A stretch of 64,000 bases of DNA from the NCBI GenBank assembly GCA_030248225.1, contig JASANE010024945.1, positions 1 to 64,000 of the forward strand, in the 5' to 3' direction. The notes under the pieces were generated by a model. That model searched no databases. It had not been told where the DNA came from and saw only the letters and a list, made by a program, of their open reading frames with translations. Below, in pieces: positions 58,001 through 64,000 of the stretch. This DNA is from Trileptium ribeirensis. Lineage: Eukaryota > Nematoda > Enoplea > Enoplida > Thoracostomopsidae. Made by a program: the position numbers and the translations under genes. How positions within the stretch are numbered: position 1 is the stretch's first letter; each line of letters begins with the position of its first letter.

Positions 58001-60767
58001 TACCACTATTCATAATGCTAAAATATCGTTTTTTAGCTTGAAAATACATTCACGGTAGTAACGGTGCATGAAAATGTGGAAATATTTAGTTTTTTGAAGA
58101 AAAATTTATCCTCCACTTTTAATTTTCCCCCGAGAATGAACATGGGGGCCCCCGAAGTTCCCCCCCCCACTTTTCGGAGGGCTGTGGACAGGCTAACAAT
58201 ACACAGGTATATTGAGCATAAATTTACAAATAGCCATATATCAGCCATTGTTGATGTTTGAATCTTTGAGAAGATATACCCGCTCAGAGCGTAATTAGGA
58301 ACTAACAATACTAAAACACCTAGACGATGAATTGCTCTACTAAATGAGAACAACACCCAGATAGCTTGAGCGGTTGCGGAGATATTACCATTTGGTAGTA
58401 TATATTTTGGGTCCCATGAGTTCATAAAACATTTTTGACTCAACATAGCAGCATAAATAATGACAATTGACAGCTCGCCATAAAAATCAAATAACGCACA
58501 TTGTCAAATTTCATCACTGTCGCGGGTAGTAAAAATTCTTCGCTTCGCTCGTTTCATCCACTACACTGAGCATTCAACTAGCCGTGATTATCGTGTCGAT
58601 AATAATTATTAATATAATTATAATCGATAACTTAATTATAACGCAATAATTCTATTTTTATACCTTCCATTCCGGCTCAACCGCAGCTGACAGTGAAACA
58701 GGATTGTTAAGATTGATAACTTGTTTCAAAGCAGCTGAAAAAAGTAACAGAACATAAACTAAACATAATAAATAACGAGTACATTCTAAACTCATGAATA
58801 ATTAAAATTCGAGAAGACCATGTCACAGAAGATATTTTAGATCTTTGCATATATATCTAACAACCCAGAAAATGAATATAGGCCACACATTTTTCGGAAG
58901 GCGGTGGATAGGCCGGAGAACAGTTGTTCTTCCAACACTCCAGTTGGCTGTATAGGGCTGAACTAATTACTGCCAGTAGAATGTTAGAAAGGCTTCAGTT
59001 GTTGGCTTGTCGGATGATCACTGGCGCAACTAAATCCACATCGGTGCGTGGCATTGAGACTATTTGATACCACGCATTGATATTCTAATCAAGAAATTTG
59101 CGGTAAAATAATATTATTTTAGGGTTACAATTTTTAGGTCTCTGGCGCAGTTAATTAGGCATTGGCTCGCACGCTAATATGTAAAGGCTAGTCAAGGACA
59201 TTGGATGTCTACTGAATGTCCCAGGTAATTGTTAGGTCTATAAGACACAATCAGAGTTGGAATTGCATGGATTGAAATGATGTTGGCACGATAATTTGGA
59301 TTTGCTGTTACATAGATGGTTAGTCCACTGACGAAGATAACAGGCGCTGTGATGCAGGCATTTACATATATACAGGAAGAGTAAGAGAATCCTTCCTTTC
59401 CGGAAGTCTTACAGTTTTCAAGCAGACGTTCTGGCCATCGAAAATTGTGCCACTTCTGTCGAGTACTGTAAAGCACAACGACTCAAATCTACATTAGCCA
59501 TGGTCTATACCGACAAAATGAAACATTTAATTTGAACCATTACACATAAAATTTTGTCCCAAAAAGTAGCAAGTCCACTGTGGATTATTATAGAAGTACT
59601 AACTAACTCTGGGTTGCATACCCAGTATGGGAAAAAATTCCAATAACTATATTTGCTAAATATTTAGTTACAGTGAAAATTATTTATAAAATTATGGCAA
59701 AATTCAAAAGTTTTCTCACATTTTTCCCGACTTTGGAATATAAAAATTTTAAAACGTTAATGTCATTTTGAAAAGCGCTGACATAAATAATAAATCCTGG
59801 ATCATTTTAAAATTTCAGTAATGAAGTTAAAAGCAACTTTTAAATAATTTACTCGGTATTTCATAGAATTTTTAATGACAAAATGAGATTTTATAAAAAA
59901 ATATATAGTCCATGTTTTGAGCCAATACGGTGTGGTTTTAACAAAGGGAAATAAAAAATTTGTCATGGGCATTGAACCAGAGCAAAAGTTTTGCCCACTG
60001 CAGAGGACCAAAGTGCACCAGTTTCTCGCCAGATGGGATCAAAAACTGCCGGATACTACTCCCATCCAGTTTGGGCAAACTACAAAGCATTTACAGTAAT
60101 ATATGCATAAAAAATTACACTATGCCTAAGGCCATTGTCACTTTAACTCATTTTTCAAACCACAGAATATATCACTCTTTACAGTTTTAGGTTGCAGCTA
60201 AAGGTACACGCTTTGCTTGTGAACACTTAATCGCTCCTCTCGCTAAGCTAAAAGCCGTGTTACAGAATAATAACGTCTATTCGTGCAAAATAATGCCAAC
60301 TCACCCAAAAAAAAGTGCCTTTTCTCATTAAATTCCTAGATGCTTATGTATTATAGTCCTTTCTCACTGTTGCACATCGATGCATCGCAGATTGTATATA
60401 GCAACAAAAGCCCACAGTAGACGTGTTATTTTATATTCGCGCATCTGTTATATACATCTTAGATATATAGAGTGGCCAAATTATATATATATACTTTGTT
60501 TTCTTAAACGCAGGCGGTAACTGAGATTTCTCCCGTTGGGGTATTTTGTTAGAAAAAAATTCCACTAGTGGTATATAACATACATATACAATAACATGCA
60601 TTGCTGCAAGAATCGCGCCGCATTATAACTCATAGCGCAACATACAGCGAAATTACGTAACTCGAAGCTTGATATTTTGGCTCATATATATAAATGTGTG
60701 CATTCATTCGAAGTTAAAACTAGCTAAAAAATTTACCTATTTGTTTCTTCCGCACCGAATTAGTCAT
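26577..60767 (-). CDS. SCFD1: Sec1 family domain-containing protein 1 (SLY1), split gene
   Basis: SLY1 is the Sec1/Munc18 protein that binds the Golgi syntaxin (Sed5/STX5) on ER and Golgi membranes and promotes SNARE pairing in ER-Golgi traffic. I joined 20 exons: 60737-60767, 58664-58734, 57240-57328, 55173-55263, 53354-53467, 50749-50845, 48499-48588, 48170-48225, 46969-47054, 45017-45116, 43922-44019, 42020-42110, 38718-38791, 37770-37851, 34775-34939, 33132-33211, 32345-32477, 30542-30645, 29075-29180, 26601-26684. All use GT/AG sites and the phases fit at every junction, giving 614 residues with no internal stop (human SLY1 about 640). Signature stretches are [39 protein letters not shown] and [15 protein letters not shown]. 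The C-terminus is uncertain: reading past the last GTAAGA adds seven residues and a TAG at 26577-26579; otherwise a further small exon is missing. Coding sequence is about 5% of the 34-kb span. Confidence 0.95.
27135..28298. repeat. long interspersed repeat D, copy 1
   Basis: Matches 60886-62770. Starts ACTAGTAACTCTATAGAGATT and ends CACTACGTTCTGAT. AGAACGTAGTGAA near the start recurs inverted at the end, so it may be a transposon with inverted ends. The middle consists of diverged direct repeats of about 340 bases containing ATAAGTTTCCCATGCCCGAA and GTCAGAACAAATTTTC. No coding frame. It lies just downstream of exon 19, in intron 19 of SCFD1. Confidence 0.8.
28640..28830. repeat. interspersed repeat fragment
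   Basis: Shares several words with 17170-17360, including CCTCATTG and CTTCAAAATT after a TTTTCTGAA stretch. No gene. Confidence 0.5.
29075..29180 (-). CDS. SCFD1: SCFD1 exon 19
   Basis: Residues 551-586, acceptor TGTTTTAG and donor GTAAGT. Contains [20 protein letters not shown], one of the most conserved blocks of SLY1. Confidence 0.95.
29255..29652. repeat. 133-bp tandem array, 3 copies
   Basis: Three near-identical 133-base units (TATATTTCTGGCGCGTACTG at 29260, 29393 and 29526) in SCFD1 intron 18. The unit begins with a word resembling the inverted end of family B (TTTCTGGCGAGTACTG), so the array may have grown from a transposon end. Confidence 0.9.
29727..29958. mobile_element. small inverted-repeat transposon, family B copy 2
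   Basis: Best copy: ends ACAGTACTCGCCAGAAATGA and CATTTCTGGCGAGTACTGT are perfectly inverted, flanked by TA, as in Tc1/mariner-type elements. The interior is a dense series of GTTCGA/GTTCGT/GCTCGA words. No coding capacity. Confidence 0.85.
30542..30645 (-). CDS. SCFD1: SCFD1 exon 18
   Basis: Residues 517-550, acceptor TTTTTTCAG and donor GTAAGC. Encodes [12 protein letters not shown] and [12 protein letters not shown], matching family LPVTRIxDxLM and [11 protein letters not shown]. Confidence 0.95.
32345..32477 (-). CDS. SCFD1: SCFD1 exon 17
   Basis: Residues 472-516, acceptor CATTTAG and donor GTAAGC. Encodes [17 protein letters not shown], matching the family's [16 protein letters not shown]. 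Confidence 0.95.
33132..33211 (-). CDS. SCFD1: SCFD1 exon 16
   Basis: Residues 446-471, acceptor TATTTTAG and donor GTACGT. Encodes [19 protein letters not shown], matching the ALTDAGCNLxPLQYIKQWK region. Confidence 0.93.
34775..34939 (-). CDS. SCFD1: SCFD1 exon 15
   Basis: The longest coding exon, residues 391-445, acceptor AATTGTAG and donor GTTAGT. Encodes [15 protein letters not shown] and [16 protein letters not shown], matching RKLDVYFEYEEKIM and TPEDKMRLFLIYYIS. Confidence 0.95.
35338..36771. repeat. 158-159-bp tandem array, 9 copies
   Basis: Units begin CTTCATAACTTAATTTATTA at 35338, 35496, 35655, 35818, 35976, 36135, 36294, 36453 and 36612. Most spacings are 158-159; one is 163 owing to a TATA insertion. 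Copies are very similar and fill most of SCFD1 intron 14. Confidence 0.95.
36772..37769. other. intronic sequence, possible repeat
   Basis: Part of SCFD1 intron 14. A stretch at about 37270-37480 is much richer in G/C (GGTGCCCTGGGGCGAAGG) and, with 37660-37720, looks like an unidentified element. No gene is supported. Confidence 0.4.
37770..37851 (-). CDS. SCFD1: SCFD1 exon 14
   Basis: Residues 363-390, acceptor CTTATAG and donor GTAAGT. Encodes [20 protein letters not shown], almost identical to the family's SLPELLEKKRLIDLHTNVAT. Confidence 0.97.
38172..38536. repeat. 183-bp tandem duplication
   Basis: Two highly similar copies starting AGGCCGTAACTAGGGG at 38172 and 38355, in SCFD1 intron 13. 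Confidence 0.9.
38718..38791 (-). CDS. SCFD1: SCFD1 exon 13
   Basis: Residues 339-362, acceptor TTTTTTCAG before GGCTTGAGC and donor GTAATA. Encodes [20 protein letters not shown], a variable loop followed by the conserved KLTS. The first bases of the exon and its acceptor are included in the tandem repeat at 38786-39205. Confidence 0.88.
38786..39205. repeat. 142-144-bp tandem repeat, 3 copies, carrying a splice acceptor
   Basis: Units begin CAAGCCCTGA at 38786, 38930 and 39072. On the gene's strand the word is TTTATTCAG/GGCTTG, the acceptor and first bases of exon 13. The unit then continues through intron sequence shared by all copies (TTATTTAGTTGGTCGAGTCC). Confidence 0.9.
40268..40309. 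repeat. LINE target-site duplication, left copy
   Basis: TTTCCAAGATACC, an A run, then ATATTTCTATTTCCA; the same order recurs at 41964-42009 on the other side of the LINE, with small length differences in the A-rich part. Confidence 0.7.
40310..41963 (+). mobile_element. 5'-truncated LINE, antisense in SCFD1 intron 12
   Basis: A non-LTR retrotransposon fragment holding reverse transcriptase sequence from within the fingers region to the protein's end, followed by a short GATGATGATT tail. It is flanked by a target duplication of about 42 bases. Truncation at the 5' end is what target-primed reverse transcription often leaves. The clade cannot be assigned with confidence. An internal zinc finger and the [12 protein letters not shown]-terminal block are typical of a widespread animal group of RT elements. 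Confidence 0.85.
40311..41960 (+). pseudogene. LINE reverse transcriptase with internal PHD-like finger, decayed
   Basis: One frame carries nearly the whole fragment. Visible are [22 protein letters not shown] and [19 protein letters not shown], then [13 protein letters not shown] with the first catalytic Asp, then [12 protein letters not shown] and ILYADDLVI (YADD at 40989-41000, catalytic). After the RT comes a finger at about 41155-41300 with CNCC, QCNGC, IHRRC and TCQTC, the C4HC3 spacing of PHD fingers. The C-terminal part has [11 protein letters not shown] and [10 protein letters not shown]. Damage: an in-frame TGA at 40719-40721, and a compensating pair of frame changes at about 41335-41375 with TAG at 41358. 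The enzyme is therefore not produced intact. Confidence 0.88.
41964..42009. repeat. LINE target-site duplication, right copy
   Basis: Right counterpart of 40268-40309. It ends ten bases from the donor site of SCFD1 exon 12. Confidence 0.7.
42020..42110 (-). CDS. SCFD1: SCFD1 exon 12
   Basis: Residues 308-338. Acceptor ATTTTAG at 42111-42117 was chosen over CAG and TAG sites 9-18 bases upstream because only it keeps the frame from exon 11. Donor is the weak GTTGGT. Encodes [20 protein letters not shown], matching PFPEVAESVQQELESYRAQE. Confidence 0.95.
42567..43165. repeat. 73-75-bp tandem array, about 8 copies
   Basis: Units of the form AATAATCATACGAGGCAAAC at 42567, 42641, 42715, 42789, 42864, 42938, 43013 and 43086, with single-base indels. 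It lies in SCFD1 intron 11. Confidence 0.95.
43547..43767. mobile_element. small inverted-repeat transposon, family B copy 3
   Basis: Ends TGTACTCTCCAGAAAT and ATTTCTGACGAGTACTGTA; interior with GCTCGATGTTCGCTGAACG-type words as in the copy at 29727. More diverged. Confidence 0.75.
43922..44019 (-). CDS. SCFD1: SCFD1 exon 11
   Basis: Residues 276-307, acceptor TATTTTAG and donor GTATGT. Encodes [20 protein letters not shown] and DRFWVNEKG, matching DFHLNRV, KSYDL and DKFWQKHKG. Confidence 0.95.
44340..45016. other. intronic sequence
   Basis: SCFD1 intron 10. The stretch 44370-44520 is T-rich with repeated CAATTTT/CTAATTT words. No gene is seen. Confidence 0.4.
45017..45116 (-). CDS. SCFD1: SCFD1 exon 10
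   Basis: Residues 242-275, acceptor CTTTTCCAG and donor GTAAGT. Encodes [20 protein letters not shown], the hallmark Sec1/Munc18 segment in its SLY1 version. Confidence 0.98.
45840..46430. repeat. interspersed repeat F, copy
   Basis: Contains CGACCCAAAAACCC near its start and CACTAGCGCCTCCAGTGAAG with CTCGCTGCGTTCTCG near its end, as in the copies at 350-630 and 50420-50725. Positions 46200-46300 match 400-480 (ACCTTAAAAC, TTTTGCCATTT, GAAGATGGGGTTGGAG). No gene. Confidence 0.6.
46969..47054 (-). CDS. SCFD1: SCFD1 exon 9
   Basis: Residues 214-241, acceptor TTTATTTCAG; donor GTGCGG was chosen over GTCAGG eight bases upstream because it keeps the frame. Encodes [19 protein letters not shown], matching KLDKKLRENLRDARNSLFT. 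Confidence 0.95.
47262..47480. repeat. about 108-bp tandem duplication
   Basis: Two nearly identical copies of CATCGAATATTTTGAATTAT... ending in CCTGAATGGAGTACT, in SCFD1 intron 8. Confidence 0.9.
48170..48225 (-). CDS. SCFD1: SCFD1 exon 8
   Basis: Small exon, residues 195-213, acceptor ATTTTTCAG and donor GTGAGT. Encodes [18 protein letters not shown], matching the family's AVPIIRCSRGTAAEMVAV. Confidence 0.93.
48499..48588 (-). CDS. SCFD1: SCFD1 exon 7
   Basis: Residues 165-194, acceptor TTATTTTCAG and donor GTGAGT. Encodes [20 protein letters not shown] and LFSVCVTMG. Confidence 0.95.
49520..49905. repeat. interspersed repeat F, reverse copy
   Basis: Starts AGCGAAGCGAGTGGAGTTTC, the reverse complement of the end motif at 590-615, and continues through the same family in the opposite direction. 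It lies in SCFD1 intron 6. Confidence 0.65.
50420..50725. repeat. interspersed repeat F, copy
   Basis: Ends TGGAAACTCCGATTGCTTCG followed by CTCGCTCCGTTTCA, as at 598-628. It abuts the donor site of SCFD1 exon 6. Confidence 0.65.
50749..50845 (-). CDS. SCFD1: SCFD1 exon 6
   Basis: Residues 133-164, acceptor TTGTTTGTAG and donor GTATGT. Encodes [19 protein letters not shown], matching [19 protein letters not shown] dispersed repeat begins about 20 bases beyond the donor. Confidence 0.97.
52012..52056. repeat. TA microsatellite
   Basis: About 22 uninterrupted TA units in SCFD1 intron 5. Confidence 0.95.
52149..53059. repeat. 112-115-bp tandem array, 8 copies
   Basis: Units begin CTAAAATTAGATAAATTATA at 52149, 52264, 52379, 52494, 52609, 52721, 52836 and 52951. 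They contain TATCACCGTTATGGCCTAGT. It lies in SCFD1 intron 5, directly beside the degenerate copy of exon 5. Confidence 0.95.
53120..53260 (-). pseudogene. SCFD1: degenerate tandem copy of SCFD1 exon 5
   Basis: Offset about 183 bases from the real exon and lying in the following intron. It keeps CTGAGTCGACCACGTTTAGG (real: CTTAGTCGGCCACGCTTGG) and flanking intron words (CACTCGTGAAATTATTGATC against CACTCGTGCAATTATTGATC). A two-base deletion breaks the frame and the acceptor side is eroded. An AGTAAG remains near the donor position. Confidence 0.8.
53354..53467 (-). CDS. SCFD1: SCFD1 exon 5
   Basis: Residues 95-132, acceptor TATCTTTAG and donor GTGAAA. Encodes [20 protein letters not shown], matching [20 protein letters not shown]. 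Confidence 0.97.
53888..54320. repeat. interspersed repeat E, copy 1
   Basis: About 430 bases highly similar to 62103-62538, from CTGGTCGGTAGTGGCACTAC to GGACGGACATCGACCTTTTT. No coding capacity. It is in intron 4 of SCFD1. Confidence 0.9.
55173..55263 (-). CDS. SCFD1: SCFD1 exon 4
   Basis: Residues 64-94, acceptor TTTTAAAG and donor GTAAAT. Encodes [19 protein letters not shown], matching [19 protein letters not shown]. Confidence 0.97.
55264..56678. other. intronic sequence, no second gene seen
   Basis: SCFD1 intron 3. AT-rich with a few richer patches (55690-55800, 56200-56400) that have no open frame with recognisable motifs. Confidence 0.45.
56679..56947. mobile_element. foldback element with about 75-bp inverted ends
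   Basis: The left arm TATTGATTTCTTTGGTTCC... through CCTAGGTCTATTTTCTGAAC to GTTGAGCC pairs with the right arm ending GGAACCAGAGAAATCAATA, nearly perfect over about 75 bases. An unrelated, non-coding centre of about 120 bases separates them. Confidence 0.9.
57124..57180 (-). pseudogene. SCFD1: degenerate tandem copy of SCFD1 exon 3, 3' half
   Basis: On the gene's strand it reads [15 protein letters not shown] followed by GTAAGT, against [15 protein letters not shown] and GTAAGT in the real exon 116 bases upstream. Further short ACATCT/GT copies of the exon end lie at 57190-57240. Confidence 0.85.
57240..57328 (-). CDS. SCFD1: SCFD1 exon 3
   Basis: Residues 35-63, acceptor ATTTTTAG and donor GTAAGT. 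Encodes [20 protein letters not shown], matching VLIYDRFGQDIISPLLSVKE. Confidence 0.97.
57670..58150. repeat. interspersed repeats in SCFD1 intron 2
   Basis: 57676-57880 is dense in ATCGAAA/CGATCGA words after a GGCCAGAAATAAGTG start that resembles the family B end. 57885-58150 is the reverse copy of the repeat at 45-300. No gene. Confidence 0.65.
58664..58734 (-). CDS. SCFD1: SCFD1 exon 2
   Basis: Residues 11-34, acceptor TTTTCAG and donor GTATAA. Encodes [20 protein letters not shown] then EWK; the family has ALKRMLNFN and EPVWK here. Confidence 0.92.
58735..60736. other. SCFD1 intron 1
   Basis: About 2 kb, AT-rich. Short open stretches at 59192-59476 (minus) and 59917-60190 (plus) have no known motif. 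A small TA run lies at about 60480. No gene is supported. Confidence 0.5.
60737..60767 (-). CDS. SCFD1: SCFD1 exon 1 with start codon
   Basis: ATG at 60765-60767 followed by TNSVRKKQI and one base of the next codon, donor GTAAAT. The family begins with a short Arg/Lys-rich helix (SIRERQ) before ALK, and the phase fits exon 2, so I place the start here although the exon is only 31 bases. Confidence 0.8.
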
Positions 60768-60885
60768 TTGAGTCAGACACACATACAGCGATGTAACAGA
60801 AAAATCTAATTAAATGCTTATAGGTTTATAATATACATCTGTGTTTATTAAAAATGAAATAATGACAAACCCTAGAACGGAAATT

Positions 60886-62770
60886 ACTAGTAACTCTATC
60901 GAGATTGCAGAATGTAGTGAAGCATAGGTATACTTACGCCTTTTCCGTGCACTGTCAATCAGTTCTCGATAGCATACGTCGATATGTTACATATATATAT
61001 GCGGATGCCACACAACACCGCACAAGGTAGAACAAAACTAACATCGGCAATAAGTTTCTCATGCCCCAAAATCTCCAAGTGCAAACTATCAGCCTCCCAG
61101 GACATAACAGTAAAATTAAGAATTTTTGCTCGATGAACCATGGCGGCGCCATACCGCCGTACCCATATAACCATGGATCAAAAAGCAAAATCAACAACAG
61201 CAATGAGCTTGCCATGCCCGCAAATACTCAAGTAAAATTTTTCGGCCGCCCAGGACGTCAGAACAAATTTTCAAATTTTGGGTCGAAGAACCACGGAGAT
61301 GCCATAATTGAAAAACAAAAAAGATGCATCGGCATTCGACATTTTACCATGAAATAAAACCAAACAGAGAAAAAAAATCGAGAGTTAAGATTAAATTCAC
61401 TTTGCTTCCGTGAAGGCTACTAAAATAGATAAAAACCTCTATTTTGCTCTCTGTCCCCGAGCCTTGGAACCATGGGTCACAGAGCAAAATCAACACCGGC
61501 AATAAGTTTCCCATGCCCGAAAACCCCCAAGTGAAACACTTCAGCCGCTGAGGACGTCAGAACAAATTTTCGAATTTTGTGTCGAGGAGCCATTGGGGCA
61601 CGATACCTTAAAACCCCATAACTCTAGAACCGCAGCGTTAATCGAAAAACAAAAAAGAGGCATCGGTATCTATCATTTTACTATGAAACAAAACCAACCA
61701 GTGAAAAAAAATCGATAGTTAGGATAAAAATAACCTTACTTCCGTGAAGGGTACTAAAACGGGGTGAAGAACTCTCATTTTGACCTCTGACCCCGAACCA
61801 TGGTGCATTATACCCCCATACTAATGGAACCATGGGTCACAGAACAAAACCAGTACCGGAAATGAGTTTCCCATACCCAAACCCCCCAGGTGAAAGTTAT
61901 CAGCCGCCCAAGACAACAGAACAAATTTTCAAATTTTGGGTCGAGGAACCATTGGGACGCCATACCCCCGAACCTCAAACCCCAAAAATCCATAACCGGA
62001 GCCTTAATCGACAAACAAAAAAAGAGGCATCGGTATTTATCATTTTGCTATGAAATGAAAGCAATCCCTTGCTTCCGTGAAGGGGCACTAAAATGGGGTA
62101 AAACTAGTCGGTAGAGGAACTACATTTGTGAACGGAGCTTGGGCTGTGGCATTACGAATGTACTCAATTTTATGTTCTTGAAACTACATTGCATAGGCCG
62201 ATAGGGCTTTATCATTGATAAAATATTATATTTGAATTGAATTCTTCGACCCAAAAACCCTATAATGGTTTGATCGAAACGATTCTATTTCAATAAATAA
62301 CACAAATATTGCAAAATTCTCTATTTTAGCTGCATAAAATCAACTAATTAGCTAATTACTAATTAACCACTCAAAATGTTTTAATCCCAAATATCACGTG
62401 CACACTCTGACATGATAGGCTTTCAAATAAAAAAAGTTTTTTTTTTAAATCCGTTCAGTGGTTCTTGAGATCCGTCGGACCGAACGAAAGAACGGACGGA
62501 CATCGACCTTTTTACTCCCATACAGAAAATAAAAACGCTCCGGTCAATGAGGCAAAAACCGCACATTTTAACTCCTGACCCCGGAGCCAGACCCCAAATC
62601 AAAAACGCTCGGGCGTAAATCGACTATGCCGGTCCGAATGAGCACAAGACCCTGAAAATCCGTTATGTCGTCCCCGAGTTATGGCCAATCACGCACATAG
62701 ACAGACGGAATTTAAAAGATTTCAACCCTGCAACACACAATCTCCACTACGTTTGACTACGTTCTGATTA
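60886..62770. repeat. long interspersed repeat D, copy 2, with nested element
   Basis: Second copy of the repeat at 27135-28298: ACTAGTAACTCTATCGAGAT at the start, CACTACG and TTCTGATTAA at the end, and four diverged internal repeats. It begins about 120 bases upstream of the SCFD1 start codon. Element E is inserted within it at 62103-62538. Confidence 0.8.
62103..62538. repeat. interspersed repeat E, copy 2
   Basis: Copy of 53888-54320 nested in repeat D, interrupting the segment that in copy 1 runs on past GGGGTAAAATGGGG at about 28065. Confidence 0.85.
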
Positions 62771-64000
62771 ATTCAAGTAATAAAAACACAATCTATTTTC
62801 TTTGCCAGTAAAAACTGTTGACAAAAATTCCAATACTACATTAAAAGTTATTATCAGATACTAATAGCTTTAGTCCGGTTTGTTAGAGTTGATTATGGCA
62901 ACATCTTAAAACTTATTGTCGAATATTAAAAGCTTTAGTCCGTTTTGTAAATATTGTAAGGTTCGAGGTGTGGCCAGTAGTATACCGGTGGAACACTTGA
63001 TACAGCTAGCGTCTTTTTCGTGAGCGAGGTTAGTCATATTTCGCGATGCGGCGTGATCCTTGCTCGGCTCTACGTACTCGAGTTTCAGATAGTCAGTCAA
63101 CAGACACGGATATAAAACGTTTATTACGAATTACAAAATATTAGGCACTGCTACAATGTCTATTGCTTTTGGCACTAATCTCGATAGCCGTATCCGAATA
63201 AGTATTCTCCTCAATGCTCAGTTCAAAAAGCCTCGATCCGTTTTTTCGCACCGTAGTATTCTAGCTCACGCAGGCTTTACACTAATTTTTCGATACCGTT
63301 AATTGAGCGCTCGTTATCAAAATGACAGTACTTTATTTAGTACTGAATTGCTTTCAGCTCACGATTATAAGCCACCGGTTTTCTCGCACAGCCTGATTCT
63401 ATTATTGTACAGTCTGACACTAAGTTTGCACAGTCCGACGTTTCGCTTCCGTCGAGCCCTTCGGCCACTAATTTTAATAATCTCGGCAATCCCTATCTAA
63501 TACTTTAGTTCTTACGTTGAGTTAGAGCTACCGAGTGTTTGACCTAATCCTTACCCCTAAGTTATCAATACTATTGTTTAAGGGTTACACCTGAGCGATA
63601 GTTATTGGGGTTTAACATCATTTGTTACGTTACTAACGTCATGGTTTTAACACAACACACTCCCGGACGGCGAGTGCACCATGCGATTATGTAATTACCT
63701 CAACCTAAGCCTTAGATTTACGCTAGTAGTGCCAGTTATATTACACAGGCCGACACCGGACGGCTGCCAGACCACGTTATTAAAACTGTACAGAAGCGGT
63801 CGACTTCTATGCAGTTGAAGTTTGCTCAGCGTATGCCCCCGGACGGATGACGATACTGGTATTTAGGTAAAATGCTCAAGTTTTTGTTCGTCCGAACCAA
63901 TCCCCTTACTCACCCGGTCTTCTCAAGAATAATGCTTCCACGCCGACGACACCGGACGGCTGCCAGACGACGCAGTCACACTACTAGTGATTTCGAGTCC
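62771..64000. other. unassigned, with repeated CCGGACGG boxes
   Basis: No gene is recognised. CCGGACGG occurs at about 63663, 63757, 63839 and 63953; two of these lie in identical CGACACCGGACGGCTGCCAG words. On the minus strand, AATAAACGTTTTATATCC at about 63110-63125 resembles a poly(A) signal region. The base composition is richer in G/C than the flanks. It could be part of an LTR element cut by the window, but no paired repeat can be seen. Confidence 0.4.

Noticed and set aside
62906..63100. Minus-strand 64-codon frame, considered as a retroelement gag fragment
   Set aside because: Only a weak resemblance, with no zinc knuckle, protease or polymerase motifs nearby.
1..64000. CRISPR array, operon or phage interpretation of the tandem repeats
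   Set aside because: The window is split-gene eukaryotic DNA; the repeats are contiguous without unique spacers.

Overview
The window is animal nuclear DNA. It is AT-rich, its genes are split by long introns, and it is packed with tandem arrays, small inverted-repeat transposons and decayed mobile-element genes. Two conserved animal genes can be recognised by their protein sequence. The phylum cannot be fixed from the window. The repeat load, long introns and fast-evolving proteins fit an invertebrate.

Layout. 1-2.9 kb: a 15-bp minisatellite at the edge, an old interspersed repeat, and a nearly intact Merlin-type DNA transposon with about 310-bp inverted ends and a 9-bp target duplication. 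4.7-8.25 kb: two copies of a small transposon, then the terminal exon of an unrecognised gene (5827-6579). A 240-bp unit containing its stop codon is repeated seven times directly downstream. 12.2-12.9 kb, minus strand: a single-exon gene that I identify as BLOC1S3, with a 158-bp array (5 copies) upstream. 14.3-14.75 kb: a three-copy array. 19.9-23.9 kb: a DNA transposon whose damaged transposase gene starts with a PWWP domain. 25.1-25.5 kb: a 90-bp array.

26.6-60.8 kb, minus strand: one gene fills more than half the window. It is SCFD1/SLY1, the Sec1/Munc18 protein of ER-Golgi SNARE fusion. I reconstructed 20 coding exons (about 614 residues plus a short uncertain end) with matching splice phases throughout. 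Its introns hold tandem arrays (133, 159, 74 and 115 bp), a 5'-truncated antisense LINE inserted about 10 bases from an exon's donor site, foldback elements and shared repeats.

60.9-62.8 kb: a long repeat also present at 27.1-28.3 kb, with another element nested in it. 62.8-64 kb: unassigned, with repeated CCGGACGG boxes.

The recurring theme is tandem duplication that catches exon edges. Exons 3 and 5 of SLY1 have degenerate copies in the next intron, the acceptor of exon 13 is copied twice upstream as potential decoys, the last exon of the 5.8-kb gene has a partial upstream copy, and that gene's stop codon lies inside the 240-bp array. The other new-looking object is the PWWP-transposase fusion.
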